A DNA stretch of 64,000 nt from Parabacteroides johnsonii DSM 18315. Its GTDB lineage: Bacteria > Bacteroidota > Bacteroidia > Bacteroidales > Tannerellaceae. Below are positions 26,808 to 34,573 of this stretch, piece after piece (position 1 is the first letter of the stretch; every line of letters begins with the position of its first letter). The stretch spans positions 2,480,001-2,544,000 of the forward strand of contig NZ_CP102285.1 in assembly GCF_025151045.1 (NCBI RefSeq), given 5' to 3'. The notes beneath the pieces are model-generated. The model saw only the letters and a list, made by a program, of their open reading frames with translations. It was not told where the DNA came from and did not search any database. Position numbers and translations under genes: made by a program.

Positions 26808-28126
26808 GCAAAATTTAGATACGGTATTTTATATTCATCCGGGAAAGTAATCACCCGTCCTTCATCAATCGCCTGCAAACCCAACAAACCCAAAACAGAA
26901 GAATAGTAAGCTTCTTCCACCAAGTTAGGAGCTGGTTTTCCGGTAATGGCCGCTTCACAGAAAGCGGTAACCAACTCGATAGAGCCGTCGCCGGCAGCAC
27001 CTACCGATGACTGTCCACTGATCGTTGTGACATTATCCATGATCAGATGTCCCTTGTTTACCGATGCAGTTTCAGGCACCCAACTCGGGCCGGCAAATGA
27101 AACATTGTCGAAAATCTTATGTTCGATCTGGTTGATCAACTGCATGATACCAGGAGCAGGTTCGACATCTTCAAAATAATATTTACCTTTTTCCGGTTCC
27201 ATTGTGCCCTTACTTCCCATGATCTCTTCTTCAAGGCCATAAAACTTGTTGGCAATCATTGACTCATAGGTCATCTTCACACCGTTCGGATAATGGTAAA
27301 TCAAATTGATGCTGTCATACACTTCGCGGCCATCCTTCCAATAGACGATATCCCCCATGCCGGCCACCTTTTCAGGAAGCATCCGGAGCGCCCAGTTTCC
27401 GACCTGCAACTGATGGGTGGCCAACTCCGTTACCAAGCCACATGAATATTCCTTATATAAGCGCCAGTTGATCTTACGTTCCAAATCGGGAGAAGGAACG
27501 GGACGGCGCCAGTCGTTATTACGGAACCAATACGCCCGTATCGAGTTTATATCTCCCAACAAGCCGGCATGAACCATTTCCATCGCTTTTATATATTTCG
27601 GATCATATAAGCGCTGCTGGCCAATAAACATCACTTTACCGGATTCTTTAAACACATTATACATATCCAGACAGTCGGCACACGTCATCGCCATCGATTT
27701 CTCGCAAAAGACATGCTTTCCGGCGTGCAAAGCATCTATCGTTATATGCGCGTGTTCGTACAGCGGAGTCGCGATCATAACGGCCTGTATATCCTTATCT
27801 TCCAAAACCTTTCGGTAATCATCATACGTCTTAGCCTGGGGATAGATAACCGAAGCGGCTTTCAGATTAGGAGGATAATTATCACACAAGGCAACCACAT
27901 CAGCATACGGAACCGTCTTCAGGTTGTTCAAGTGATATTGTCCGCGTGAACCTGTACCGATAAATCCGATCCGCACTTTCTCCTTTGCGATCTGCACCTT
28001 ATCGTCGGCACTACAGGACTGCAACCAGGGAAACGCGGAAAGCAGTGCACCGCCTCCACCAATCATTCCCAACTCCTTGAAGAAGTCCCGCCGGCTTAAA
28101 TTGACTGAATTCTCATCATTTTTCAT
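26804..28126 (-). CDS. Gfo/Idh/MocA family protein with Tat and lipoprotein signals
   Basis: A 440-aa NAD(P)-dependent oxidoreductase-like protein. The N-terminus has a twin-arginine motif (LSRRDFFKELG) and then a lipobox-like AFPWLQSC, so export in folded form and anchoring in the envelope are expected. The Rossmann motif VRIGFIGTGSRGQYHL follows, and the family's EKSMAMTCADCLDM (EKP-like, Pro replaced) and TELATHQLQVGNW segments are present. Substrate is unknown; some exported relatives act as glycosidases (GH109), but the diagnostic residues are not clear here. It is coupled by ATGA overlaps to the ApbE-like gene before it and the small membrane gene after it. Confidence 0.85.
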   Translation of the reverse strand: MKNDENSVNLSRRDFFKELGMIGGGGALLSAFPWLQSCSADDKVQIAKEKVRIGFIGTGSRGQYHLNNLKTVPYADVVALCDNYPPNLKAASVIYPQAKTYDDYRKVLEDKDIQAVMIATPLYEHAHITIDALHAGKHVFCEKSMAMTCADCLDMYNVFKESGKVMFIGQQRLYDPKYIKAMEMVHAGLLGDINSIRAYWFRNNDWRRPVPSPDLERKINWRLYKEYSCGLVTELATHQLQVGNWALRMLPEKVAGMGDIVYWKDGREVYDSINLIYHYPNGVKMTYESMIANKFYGLEEEIMGSKGTMEPEKGKYYFEDVEPAPGIMQLINQIEHKIFDNVSFAGPSWVPETASVNKGHLIMDNVTTISGQSSVGAAGDGSIELVTAFCEAAITGKPAPNLVEEAYYSSVLGLLGLQAIDEGRVITFPDEYKIPYLNFA

Positions 28127-28929
28127 AACTTATATACATGTTTTTCATAAATATCAAATTGAGACGCGATTACCGGAACACGCTCGTCGTCGCAGATCAT
28201 AAAGGCAGTTGTCAGAATCTCCGCCACCACCGGATCTTTCGACACCACCGACACCATTTTCTTATCCTCCACGAATGTTCCCGTATGCGGGTTCACGATA
28301 TGACGCGGATGGGAAGGCATATTTCCCGATGTCGATAGCGAACTGTCACACAACTTCAAATCGGCAATCCGCTCTTTCGTAAACGGATTGTCAAGACCCA
28401 CCGGCCAATATTCGCCGCACGGATGCGTACCGACCGCCAGAACCGAACTATTTCCGAAATTGACAAGCGCCTTACCAATCCCGTTTTCTTCCAACAGTTC
28501 CCGTATTTTAGCAAGCGCATATCCTTTCCCGTACCCGCCGAGATCAATGTGTAAAGATTCAGAAAAGAAAAAAATGCTTTTATCTTCTTCCGTCAGCAAT
28601 ACCTGGTCGAATCCCTGCAAAGTTATATCGAAATATCCTTCCGTCAGCTCATTGTAACGCTTGCAGTTCAACAATATATTCCAAAGCTCTTCCCCCACCG
28701 TCACCGGGTAGTGCCCGGCTTCCCGGTTAACAAATGAAACCTCACTCTCCGGATCGAACCGGTTCAGCATTTTATCTAATCGCTGCACTTCCGATTCGAC
28801 CTTTTCCCAGACCGTACCAAGAAGACGGGGATCACTGCCGACCATCAAGATGTCGAACTGCGTTCCCATTACCGACGACATAGATCCATGGAAAAGCCCG
28901 GAAGCCGCATAATAGTTAGAATAAGCCAT
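28123..28929 (-). CDS. ApbE-like FAD:protein FMN transferase without signal peptide
   Basis: A 268-aa ApbE family protein; members attach FMN to Thr/Ser of target proteins. It shows SSVMGTQFDILMVG, LDKMLNRFDPESEVSFVN, the signature DLGGYGKGYALAKI, NFGNSSVLAVG, HIVNPHTG and a C-terminal VVAEILTTAFM segment with the usual metal-site region. It starts directly with the domain, with no signal peptide or lipobox, so it should stay in the cytoplasm unless the start is wrong. It is shorter than the usual 320-350 aa. Its stop overlaps the next start (ATGA). No ApbE target motif (DxxSGA[TS]) is evident in the two downstream proteins. Confidence 0.85.
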   Translation of the reverse strand: MAYSNYYAASGLFHGSMSSVMGTQFDILMVGSDPRLLGTVWEKVESEVQRLDKMLNRFDPESEVSFVNREAGHYPVTVGEELWNILLNCKRYNELTEGYFDITLQGFDQVLLTEEDKSIFFFSESLHIDLGGYGKGYALAKIRELLEENGIGKALVNFGNSSVLAVGTHPCGEYWPVGLDNPFTKERIADLKLCDSSLSTSGNMPSHPRHIVNPHTGTFVEDKKMVSVVSKDPVVAEILTTAFMICDDERVPVIASQFDIYEKHVYKL

Positions 28930-28981
28930 TTGTTACTTGTTATTTTTTACATGGTTCAAAGAGGTGCGCGTACACACTCTG

Positions 28982-29011
28982 CAAATATAGGGGATTTGTT
29001 CGTTTCACAAA
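28982..29011 (-). promoter_or_regulatory. promoter of the ApbE operon
   Basis: On the minus strand TTTG (29011-29008), an 18-bp spacer and TATATTTG (28989-28982) match both Bacteroidetes promoter boxes. The start codon lies 52 bp downstream. Confidence 0.75.
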
Positions 29012-29014
29012 TAG

Positions 29015-29050
29015 AATTAGGCAACCTTTTTCTTAAAAGGTTGCCTAATT
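29015..29050. repeat. perfect 16-bp inverted repeat beside the ApbE promoter
   Basis: AATTAGGCAACCTTTT (29015-29030) pairs without mismatch to 29035-29050 over a TCTT loop. It sits 4 bp upstream of the ApbE -33 box, in a divergent gap where no flanking gene ends. It could be an operator, the terminator of an unseen small RNA, or the end product of a mobile element. Confidence 0.7.
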
Positions 29051-29145
29051 AGCGTTTATTTTCGTTTAAAACATTTATTACAACTCAACCTTCGCCAAGC
29101 AGAATTCCTTTTCCAGATGATAAGCTAAAACGCAGTGCCAAGCCT

Positions 29146-29255
29146 GTTACATTTTATTGGCACAAGAGTTCCACTGGCATGGCACTCCCGTTTCATGGGC
29201 AGGAAACAGTGGTTCCATAGGTAAGGAACGACCGTTACATAGGCAGGGAACAACA
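29146..29255. repeat. five-unit 22-bp dyad array between divergent genes
   Basis: Units begin at 29146, 29168, 29190, 29212 and 29234, exactly 22 bp apart, with consensus near GTTYCATRGGYAGGRAAC plus 4 variable bases. Units 3 and 4 are hairpins GTTTC/GAAAC and GTTCC/GGAAC with 8-nt loops; their arms differ by a compensating change. Flanking 22-mers on both sides show weaker likeness. The 443-bp gap 28930-29372 otherwise holds two promoters and a hairpin, and no gene. Confidence 0.85.
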
Positions 29256-29315
29256 CTTGCACTGCTATCTCCTCACCCTTTTGATGCCTCTGAGGCTGAA
29301 AAAAGAAACCAGCCA

Positions 29316-29347
29316 TTCGTTTATTACAAGATAATAGCTTACATTTG
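29316..29347 (+). promoter_or_regulatory. promoter of the DUF3298 gene
   Basis: TACATTTG at 29340-29347 matches the -7 box, with TTCG at 29316-29319 as a weak -33 box and 20-bp spacing. The ATG lies 25 bp downstream. Confidence 0.6.
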
Positions 29348-29372
29348 CATCTAAAAGTATTATCTAAAATCT

Positions 29373-30236
29373 ATGATTCCGATGAGTACACAAATTAGTA
29401 AAAGCCTGATAGCGCTTTTCTTTTTAGGAATGTTCGTAACCGGTTGCAATACCAACATAAAGCAAACGGCCGATAACGATATCAAATTCGATTCTATCCG
29501 GGTGGATAAGACCTATCATCTGCTGGATAATCCTGATAATCCCAATTGTAACCTGCAATTGAGCTTCACCTATCCCGCCAAATTTTCCGATAAAGAGATC
29601 CTGAAAAAGATACAAAATGACTTCGTCCTCTCCTATTTCGGCGAGAATTACGAGAACCTGCCTCCGGAAGAAGCGGTCGCCAAGTACACGGAAGATTATC
29701 TGAACAACTATAAAGAGCTGGAAGCTGATTTCAAGGCGGAGTTGGAAAAGAAGGATGATTTGCCGGTCGGGGCCTGGTTCTCTTATTTCGAAATGTCGTC
29801 GGATGAAATCGTCTACAACCAGAATGACATCTTGAGCTATACCGTAAGTTTTGAAAACTATACAGGCGGCGCACACGGTTCGCATGCCTACAACAACCAT
29901 GTGATCAACCTGAAAACAGGCAATGCAATCACGGAAGAAGATATTTTCATCGAGAACTTCCAGGACAGTCTCGCACAGATATTGATCGATCATATTGCCA
30001 AACAAAACAAGGTAGAGAATCCGAAAGACTTGGAAAACATAGGTTTCTTCAGTGTCGAAGAAATCTTTCCGAACGGTAATTTCCTGGTCGACGGAGACGG
30101 TATCACATATACCTTTAATGAATATGAAATCGCCGCTTACGTGGTAAGAGAAACAAATGTATTCTTACCCTATGCGGAAATCCAATATCTATTGAAGAAA
30201 GACAGTCCGATTTATCAATTGACAATTGACAATTAA
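29373..30236 (+). CDS. DUF3298 domain lipoprotein
   Basis: A 287-aa lipoprotein of unknown function. The signal segment (ISKSLIALFFLGMFVTGC) ends in a lipobox. The C-terminal half carries the DUF3298/RsiV-like pattern, including YTGGAHGSHAYNNHVINLKTG and EEDIFIENF. Related RsiV proteins are anti-sigma factors that bind lysozyme, but this protein has no membrane-anchored sigma-binding region, so that role should not be assumed. A start at the second ATG (29382) is also possible. Its last residues (QLTIDN) come from a CAATTGA simple repeat that is inverted in the next gene. Confidence 0.8.
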   Translation: MIPMSTQISKSLIALFFLGMFVTGCNTNIKQTADNDIKFDSIRVDKTYHLLDNPDNPNCNLQLSFTYPAKFSDKEILKKIQNDFVLSYFGENYENLPPEEAVAKYTEDYLNNYKELEADFKAELEKKDDLPVGAWFSYFEMSSDEIVYNQNDILSYTVSFENYTGGAHGSHAYNNHVINLKTGNAITEEDIFIENFQDSLAQILIDHIAKQNKVENPKDLENIGFFSVEEIFPNGNFLVDGDGITYTFNEYEIAAYVVRETNVFLPYAEIQYLLKKDSPIYQLTIDN

Positions 30237-30319
30237 AATACAATAAAATCCTACACATAATAATCTATGGATAACAACGTAACATCCTCTCCCCAATTAT
30301 CAATTGTCAATTGTCAATT
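30216..30319. repeat. inverted pair of CAATTG(A/T)C simple repeats across a gene junction
   Basis: ATCAATTGACAATTGACAATT at 30216-30236 and its inverse (tandem TCAATTG copies) at 30296-30319 flank about 60 bp. The first copy encodes the end of the DUF3298 protein and the second the N-terminus of RsmG. A long stem-loop could form in the transcript over the rsmG start. Confidence 0.7.
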
Positions 30320-30938
30320 GGGGGTTCTAAAGTCTTACTTTCCAACGCTGACCGATGCGCAAAAGCTACAGATAGATGCCCTGTTCGACTTATACTCAGA
30401 CTGGAATTCCAAAATCAATGTAATTTCACGCAAAGATATAGAGAACCTGTACCTGCACCACGTGCTTCATTCTTTGGGTATCCTGAAAATGCTGAAATTC
30501 AAAGAAGGATCAACAGTGATGGATATCGGTACGGGAGGAGGTTTTCCCGGCATACCACTTGCTATCCTGCTTCCTGAAGTACGGTTTCATTTAGTAGACA
30601 GTATCGGGAAAAAGATCAAAGTCGGACAAGCCGTAGCCGAAGCGATCGGTTTGAAAAACGTCACTTTCCGCCATTGTCGTGCCGAAGAGGAAAAACAATT
30701 ATTCGACTTTGTCGTGAGCCGTGCCGTCATGCCGCTGGCCGATCTGGCAAAAATCGCCCGTAAGAATATAAAGAAGGAACAACAAAATGCACTTCCTAAC
30801 GGTTTGATTTGTCTGAAAGGAGGAGAGTTGCAGCATGAAATATTGCCATTCCACAAGCAAGCTGTCAGCCTCAACCTGAGTGACCATTTTAAAGAAGAAT
30901 TTTTCCAAACTAAAAAAGTTGTTTACGTACCGTTATGA
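30267..30938 (+). CDS. rsmG: 16S rRNA (guanine527-N7)-methyltransferase RsmG
   Basis: SAM-dependent methyltransferase of the 30S subunit; loss gives low-level streptomycin resistance in other bacteria. The 223-aa protein shows LYSDWNSKINVISRKDIENLYLHHVLHSL and the SAM motif VMDIGTGGGFPGIPLAI, both typical. The first 18 or so residues (MDNNVTSSPQLSIVNCQL) are encoded by a simple repeat, and homologous proteins normally begin near LKSYFPTLT. There is no ATG nearer; a TTG at 30318 could be the ancestral start. Its TGA overlaps the ATG of the next gene. Confidence 0.93.
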   Translation: MDNNVTSSPQLSIVNCQLGVLKSYFPTLTDAQKLQIDALFDLYSDWNSKINVISRKDIENLYLHHVLHSLGILKMLKFKEGSTVMDIGTGGGFPGIPLAILLPEVRFHLVDSIGKKIKVGQAVAEAIGLKNVTFRHCRAEEEKQLFDFVVSRAVMPLADLAKIARKNIKKEQQNALPNGLICLKGGELQHEILPFHKQAVSLNLSDHFKEEFFQTKKVVYVPL

Positions 30939-31573
30939 TTACAATAAAATCGTTTGAGTTCAATTATTTCCAGGAAAACACATTCCTGCTGTATGATGAT
31001 ACACGCGAGGCCGTACTGATCGATTGTGGTTGCTGTCGCAAGGAAGAGGAAAAGGAGTTAACCGACTTTATCCTCGAAAACAAGTTGACATTAAAGCATT
31101 TGCTCTGTACTCATCTACACGTGGATCACGTATTCGGAAACGGTTTTATATATAAGACATACGGTTTGAAACCCGAAGCGAACAAGCAGGATGTCGAGAA
31201 ACTGCCCTCTCCAGACGAACAGGCCAAATTGTTCGGACTCCGTCAGCAGGTCGAGAATGTCCCGGTTGAAAAATATATCGTAGGAGGCGAGACCATCAAG
31301 TTCGGCACATCCGAACTTCAAGTGCTGACAGTTCCCGGACATTCACCCGGCAGCGTCGCTTTCTATAACAAAAAGAACGGCTTTGCGATCGTCGGCGATG
31401 CACTGTTTGCCGGAAGTATCGGCCGTACCGACCTTTGGGGTGGAAACCAGGAGGTATTGGTTGCCGCCATCCGCGACAAACTCCTTTCGCTTCCCGACGA
31501 GACAGTAATCTATCCGGGGCATGGACCGGAAACAAGGGTCATCGATGAGAAGTTCAATAATCCCTATTTGTAA
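30935..31573 (+). CDS. MBL-fold metallo-hydrolase (glyoxalase II-like)
   Basis: A 212-aa cytoplasmic metallo-beta-lactamase-fold hydrolase. It has the metal motif THLHVDHVFGNG (HxHxDH, near residues 66-71), VPGHSPGSVAF, a central Asp in IVGDALFAGSIGRTD and YPGHGPET near the end, as in glyoxalase II-like and persulfide dioxygenase-like proteins. The exact substrate is unknown. Its ATG overlaps the rsmG stop, so it is translationally coupled to rsmG. The 43-bp gap to gcvP is made of AAATCATA simple repeats. Confidence 0.88.
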   Translation: MITIKSFEFNYFQENTFLLYDDTREAVLIDCGCCRKEEEKELTDFILENKLTLKHLLCTHLHVDHVFGNGFIYKTYGLKPEANKQDVEKLPSPDEQAKLFGLRQQVENVPVEKYIVGGETIKFGTSELQVLTVPGHSPGSVAFYNKKNGFAIVGDALFAGSIGRTDLWGGNQEVLVAAIRDKLLSLPDETVIYPGHGPETRVIDEKFNNPYL

Positions 31574-31582
31574 TTAAGAATT

Positions 31583-31612
31583 AAATCATAAATCATAATT
31601 CATAAATCATAA
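31583..31612. repeat. AAATCATA simple repeat upstream of gcvP
   Basis: Tandem, partly inverted AAATCATA/AATTCAT copies fill the gap directly before the gcvP start. The same repeat type is seen at bioF/bioG and before the second GH2 gene. No riboswitch fold is apparent. Confidence 0.55.
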
Positions 31613-31616
31613 TATT

Positions 31617-34469
31617 ATGGACACAAATAAATTTGTAAACCGCCACGTTGGTATCTCGGCAGAAGACATACCTTCCATGCTGCAAGCCATCGGCGTCAAG
31701 TCGGTTGACGAACTGATCGATCAGACCATCCCGTCCGACATCCGTTTGAAAGAGCCGCTTAACCTTCCCGAACCCATGACGGAACGTGAGTTCGCAGAAC
31801 ACATCTCGGAGTTGGCATCCAAAAACGAAGTCTTCACTTCTTATATCGGAATGGGTTGGTATGACACAGTATGTCCGGCTCCTATCCAACGTAACGTATT
31901 TGAAAATCCGGTTTGGTACACTTCCTACACTCCGTACCAGGCAGAAGTTTCACAAGGACGTCTGGAAGCATTGTTGAATTTCCAGACTGTTATCGCGGAA
32001 CTGACCAGCCTTCCGCTGGCCAACTGTTCCCTGCTGGACGAAGCGACAGCAGCAGCCGAAGCGGCAACCATGTTCTACGGTAGCCGTAGCCGTGCACAGG
32101 TAAAAGCAGAAGCCAATACGTTGTTTGTCGACGAAAACGTATTCGCCTCTACACTGGCCGTTATCAACACTCGCATGATCCCGCAAGGCATCAAGGTCGT
32201 TGTGGGTGATTACAAAACATTTGAATTCACACCGGATGTATTCGGGGCTATCGTCCAGTATCCGAATGCCGACGGTTTGATCGAAGATTATAAAGAATTC
32301 ATCGTGCGTGCCAATGCCGGTGGAGCACGTGTCGCCGTTGCTGCCGACCTAATGAGCCTTGTCCTGCTGACTCCTCCGGGAGAATGGGGCGCAGACGTCG
32401 TATTCGGGAGCAGCCAGCGTTTCGGTATCCCAATGTTCTACGGCGGCCCGTCTGCTGCATTCTTCGCAACGAAAGACGAATACAAGCGTTCCATCCCCGG
32501 ACGTATCATCGGCATTTCCAAAGATGCCTATGGACACGCGGCCTATCGCTTGGCTTTGCAAACACGCGAACAGCATATCAAACGTGAAAAGGCAACTTCC
32601 AATATCTGTACCGCCCAAGCCTTGCTGGCCACGATGGCAGGTTTCTACGCCGTTTACCACGGTGCCGAAGGCCTGAAGAACATTGCCGGTCGTATCCACG
32701 CTTCTGCCGGTTTCTTGGCAGGCGAACTGGAAAAACTGGGCTACAAGCAATTGAACAAAGACTATTTCGACACGTTGAAAATCCAGTTACCGGAACAAGT
32801 ATCCATCAATGCGCTCCGCGAGATCGCATTGGAATGCAAGGTAAACTTGCGTTACTTCGAGGCCGGACAGATCGGTATCAGTTTGGACGAAACGACCGGT
32901 CCGACCGATATCGGCGTATTGCTGTATATCTTCGCTGGTGCAGCCGGAAAGGATTACATGCTGCAAGAAGCCGTTCCTGAAAAGACTTATTTCGATCCGA
33001 AGTTCACCCGTACTTCCGAATTCCTGCAGGAAGACGTATTCAAGAAGTATCATACTGAAACGGAGCTGATGCGTTACATCACCCGCCTGGGACGCAAGGA
33101 TGTTTCACTAGCCCAGTCCATGATCTCCTTGGGTTCTTGTACAATGAAACTGAACCCAGCATCATCCATGCTTCCGCTCAGCCGTCCGGAATTCATGAAT
33201 ATACACCCGTATGCACCGGAAGACCAGGTCGAAGGCTACACGGAACTGATTGAAAACTTATCGGCCTACTTGTGCGAGATCACCGGATTCAAAGGCTGTA
33301 CACTTCAACCTAATTCCGGAGCAGCCGGCGAATATACAGGTCTGCGCGTAATCCGGGCTTACTTGGAAAGCATTGGGCAAGGACATCGCAACATCGTTCT
33401 GCTTCCGGCTTCCGCTCATGGTACAAACCCGGCAAGTGCGATCCAGTGCGGTTTCACGACTGTTACGGTAAAATGTGACGACAAGGGTAATATCGATTTG
33501 GAAGATTTCCGGGCAAAAGCCGAAGCCAACAAAGACAACTTGGCTGCCAGCATGATCACCTATCCGTCTACCCACGGTATCTTCGAAGTGGACATCAAAG
33601 AAATGTGCAACATTGTTCACGCTTGCGGCGGTCAGCTGTATATGGACGGTGCCAACATGAACGCACAGGTCGGTCTGACTAACCCGGGGACTATCGGTGC
33701 AGACGTCTGCCACCTGAATCTGCATAAGACCTTCTCTTCTCCTCACGGTGGAGGCGGTCCTGGTGTCGGTCCGATCTGCGTTGCCGAACACCTCGTTCCG
33801 TTCCTACCGCAACACCCGGTATTATGGGGTAACGGCCTGAACACAGTCTCCGCTGCACCTTACGGTAGCGCGGGCATTCTGCCGATCACATATGCTTACA
33901 TCCGCATGTTGGGAACAGAAGGATTGGAAACGGTCACCAAGACCGCAATCCTGAATGCGAATTATCTAGCGGCTAAATTCAAAGATACTTACGGAATCGT
34001 TTACACAGGTGCTACAGGCCGTGTCGGTCACGAACTAATCCTGGAATGCCGCACGGTAAAAGAACGTTCAGGCATTGATGAAGGCGATATCGCCAAGCGT
34101 CTGATGGATTTCGGCTACCACGCTCCTACTCTTTCCTTCCCTGTTCACGGCACTTTGATGGTCGAACCGACCGAAAGTGAAAGCAAGGCCGAACTGGACC
34201 GTTTCGTCGAGGTATTGGAATGTATCTGGAACGAAATCAAGGAAGTGGAAGAAGGCAAGGCTTCGAAGGAAGATAACGTATTAAAGAATGCTCCTCATCC
34301 CGAATACGAAGTGACAGCCGACGAATGGAAACACGAGTATCCACGCAGTAAAGCCGCCTTCCCGCTGGAATGGTTGCACGACAGCAAGTTCTGGATCAAC
34401 GTAGCCCGCGTAGACAATGCGTATGGCGACCGTAACCTGATCCCGACACTTTGCGCATGCGAAATTTAA
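31617..34469 (+). CDS. gcvP: glycine dehydrogenase (decarboxylating) GcvP
   Basis: P-protein of the glycine cleavage system: PLP-dependent decarboxylation of glycine with transfer of the aminomethyl group to the H-protein lipoate. At 950 aa it is the fused, full-length form with both halves. The start FVNRHVGISAEDIPSMLQAIG, the loop SLGSCTMKLNP and the PLP lysine in LNLHKTFSSPHGGGGPGVG (Lys704) are family signatures. The partners gcvT, gcvH and lpd are not in this window, as is common in Bacteroidetes. A strong terminator follows. Confidence 0.98.
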   Translation: MDTNKFVNRHVGISAEDIPSMLQAIGVKSVDELIDQTIPSDIRLKEPLNLPEPMTEREFAEHISELASKNEVFTSYIGMGWYDTVCPAPIQRNVFENPVWYTSYTPYQAEVSQGRLEALLNFQTVIAELTSLPLANCSLLDEATAAAEAATMFYGSRSRAQVKAEANTLFVDENVFASTLAVINTRMIPQGIKVVVGDYKTFEFTPDVFGAIVQYPNADGLIEDYKEFIVRANAGGARVAVAADLMSLVLLTPPGEWGADVVFGSSQRFGIPMFYGGPSAAFFATKDEYKRSIPGRIIGISKDAYGHAAYRLALQTREQHIKREKATSNICTAQALLATMAGFYAVYHGAEGLKNIAGRIHASAGFLAGELEKLGYKQLNKDYFDTLKIQLPEQVSINALREIALECKVNLRYFEAGQIGISLDETTGPTDIGVLLYIFAGAAGKDYMLQEAVPEKTYFDPKFTRTSEFLQEDVFKKYHTETELMRYITRLGRKDVSLAQSMISLGSCTMKLNPASSMLPLSRPEFMNIHPYAPEDQVEGYTELIENLSAYLCEITGFKGCTLQPNSGAAGEYTGLRVIRAYLESIGQGHRNIVLLPASAHGTNPASAIQCGFTTVTVKCDDKGNIDLEDFRAKAEANKDNLAASMITYPSTHGIFEVDIKEMCNIVHACGGQLYMDGANMNAQVGLTNPGTIGADVCHLNLHKTFSSPHGGGGPGVGPICVAEHLVPFLPQHPVLWGNGLNTVSAAPYGSAGILPITYAYIRMLGTEGLETVTKTAILNANYLAAKFKDTYGIVYTGATGRVGHELILECRTVKERSGIDEGDIAKRLMDFGYHAPTLSFPVHGTLMVEPTESESKAELDRFVEVLECIWNEIKEVEEGKASKEDNVLKNAPHPEYEVTADEWKHEYPRSKAAFPLEWLHDSKFWINVARVDNAYGDRNLIPTLCACEI

Positions 34470-34480
34470 TATAAACCGGT

Positions 34481-34555
34481 ATAACGCAAACGGCACGAAA
34501 ACGCAGCTCTTATTTTCTCATCTGCTTTCCCCGCCGTTTGCGTTATTTTTTTTAA
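34481..34555 (+). terminator. terminator after gcvP
   Basis: ATAACGCAAACGGC (34481-34494) pairs perfectly with GCCGTTTGCGTTAT (34533-34546) over a 38-nt loop and is followed by a run of nine T's. The next gene starts 18 bp later. Confidence 0.85.
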
Positions 34556-34573
34556 TAACAAACAATAAATTCA

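Noticed and set aside
26542-26811. 89-codon minus-strand frame overlapping the 78-aa membrane protein
   Set aside because: The 78-aa frame has ATGA coupling and two clear hydrophobic helices; the longer frame is mixed in character and crosses the coupled junction.
29146-29255. CRISPR array
   Set aside because: Units are adjacent 22-mers with imperfect identity and only 4 bp between dyads; there are no 30-bp unique spacers and no cas genes.
31574-31616. Glycine riboswitch before gcvP
   Set aside because: The gap is only 43 bp and consists of AAATCATA simple repeats; no aptamer could fit.
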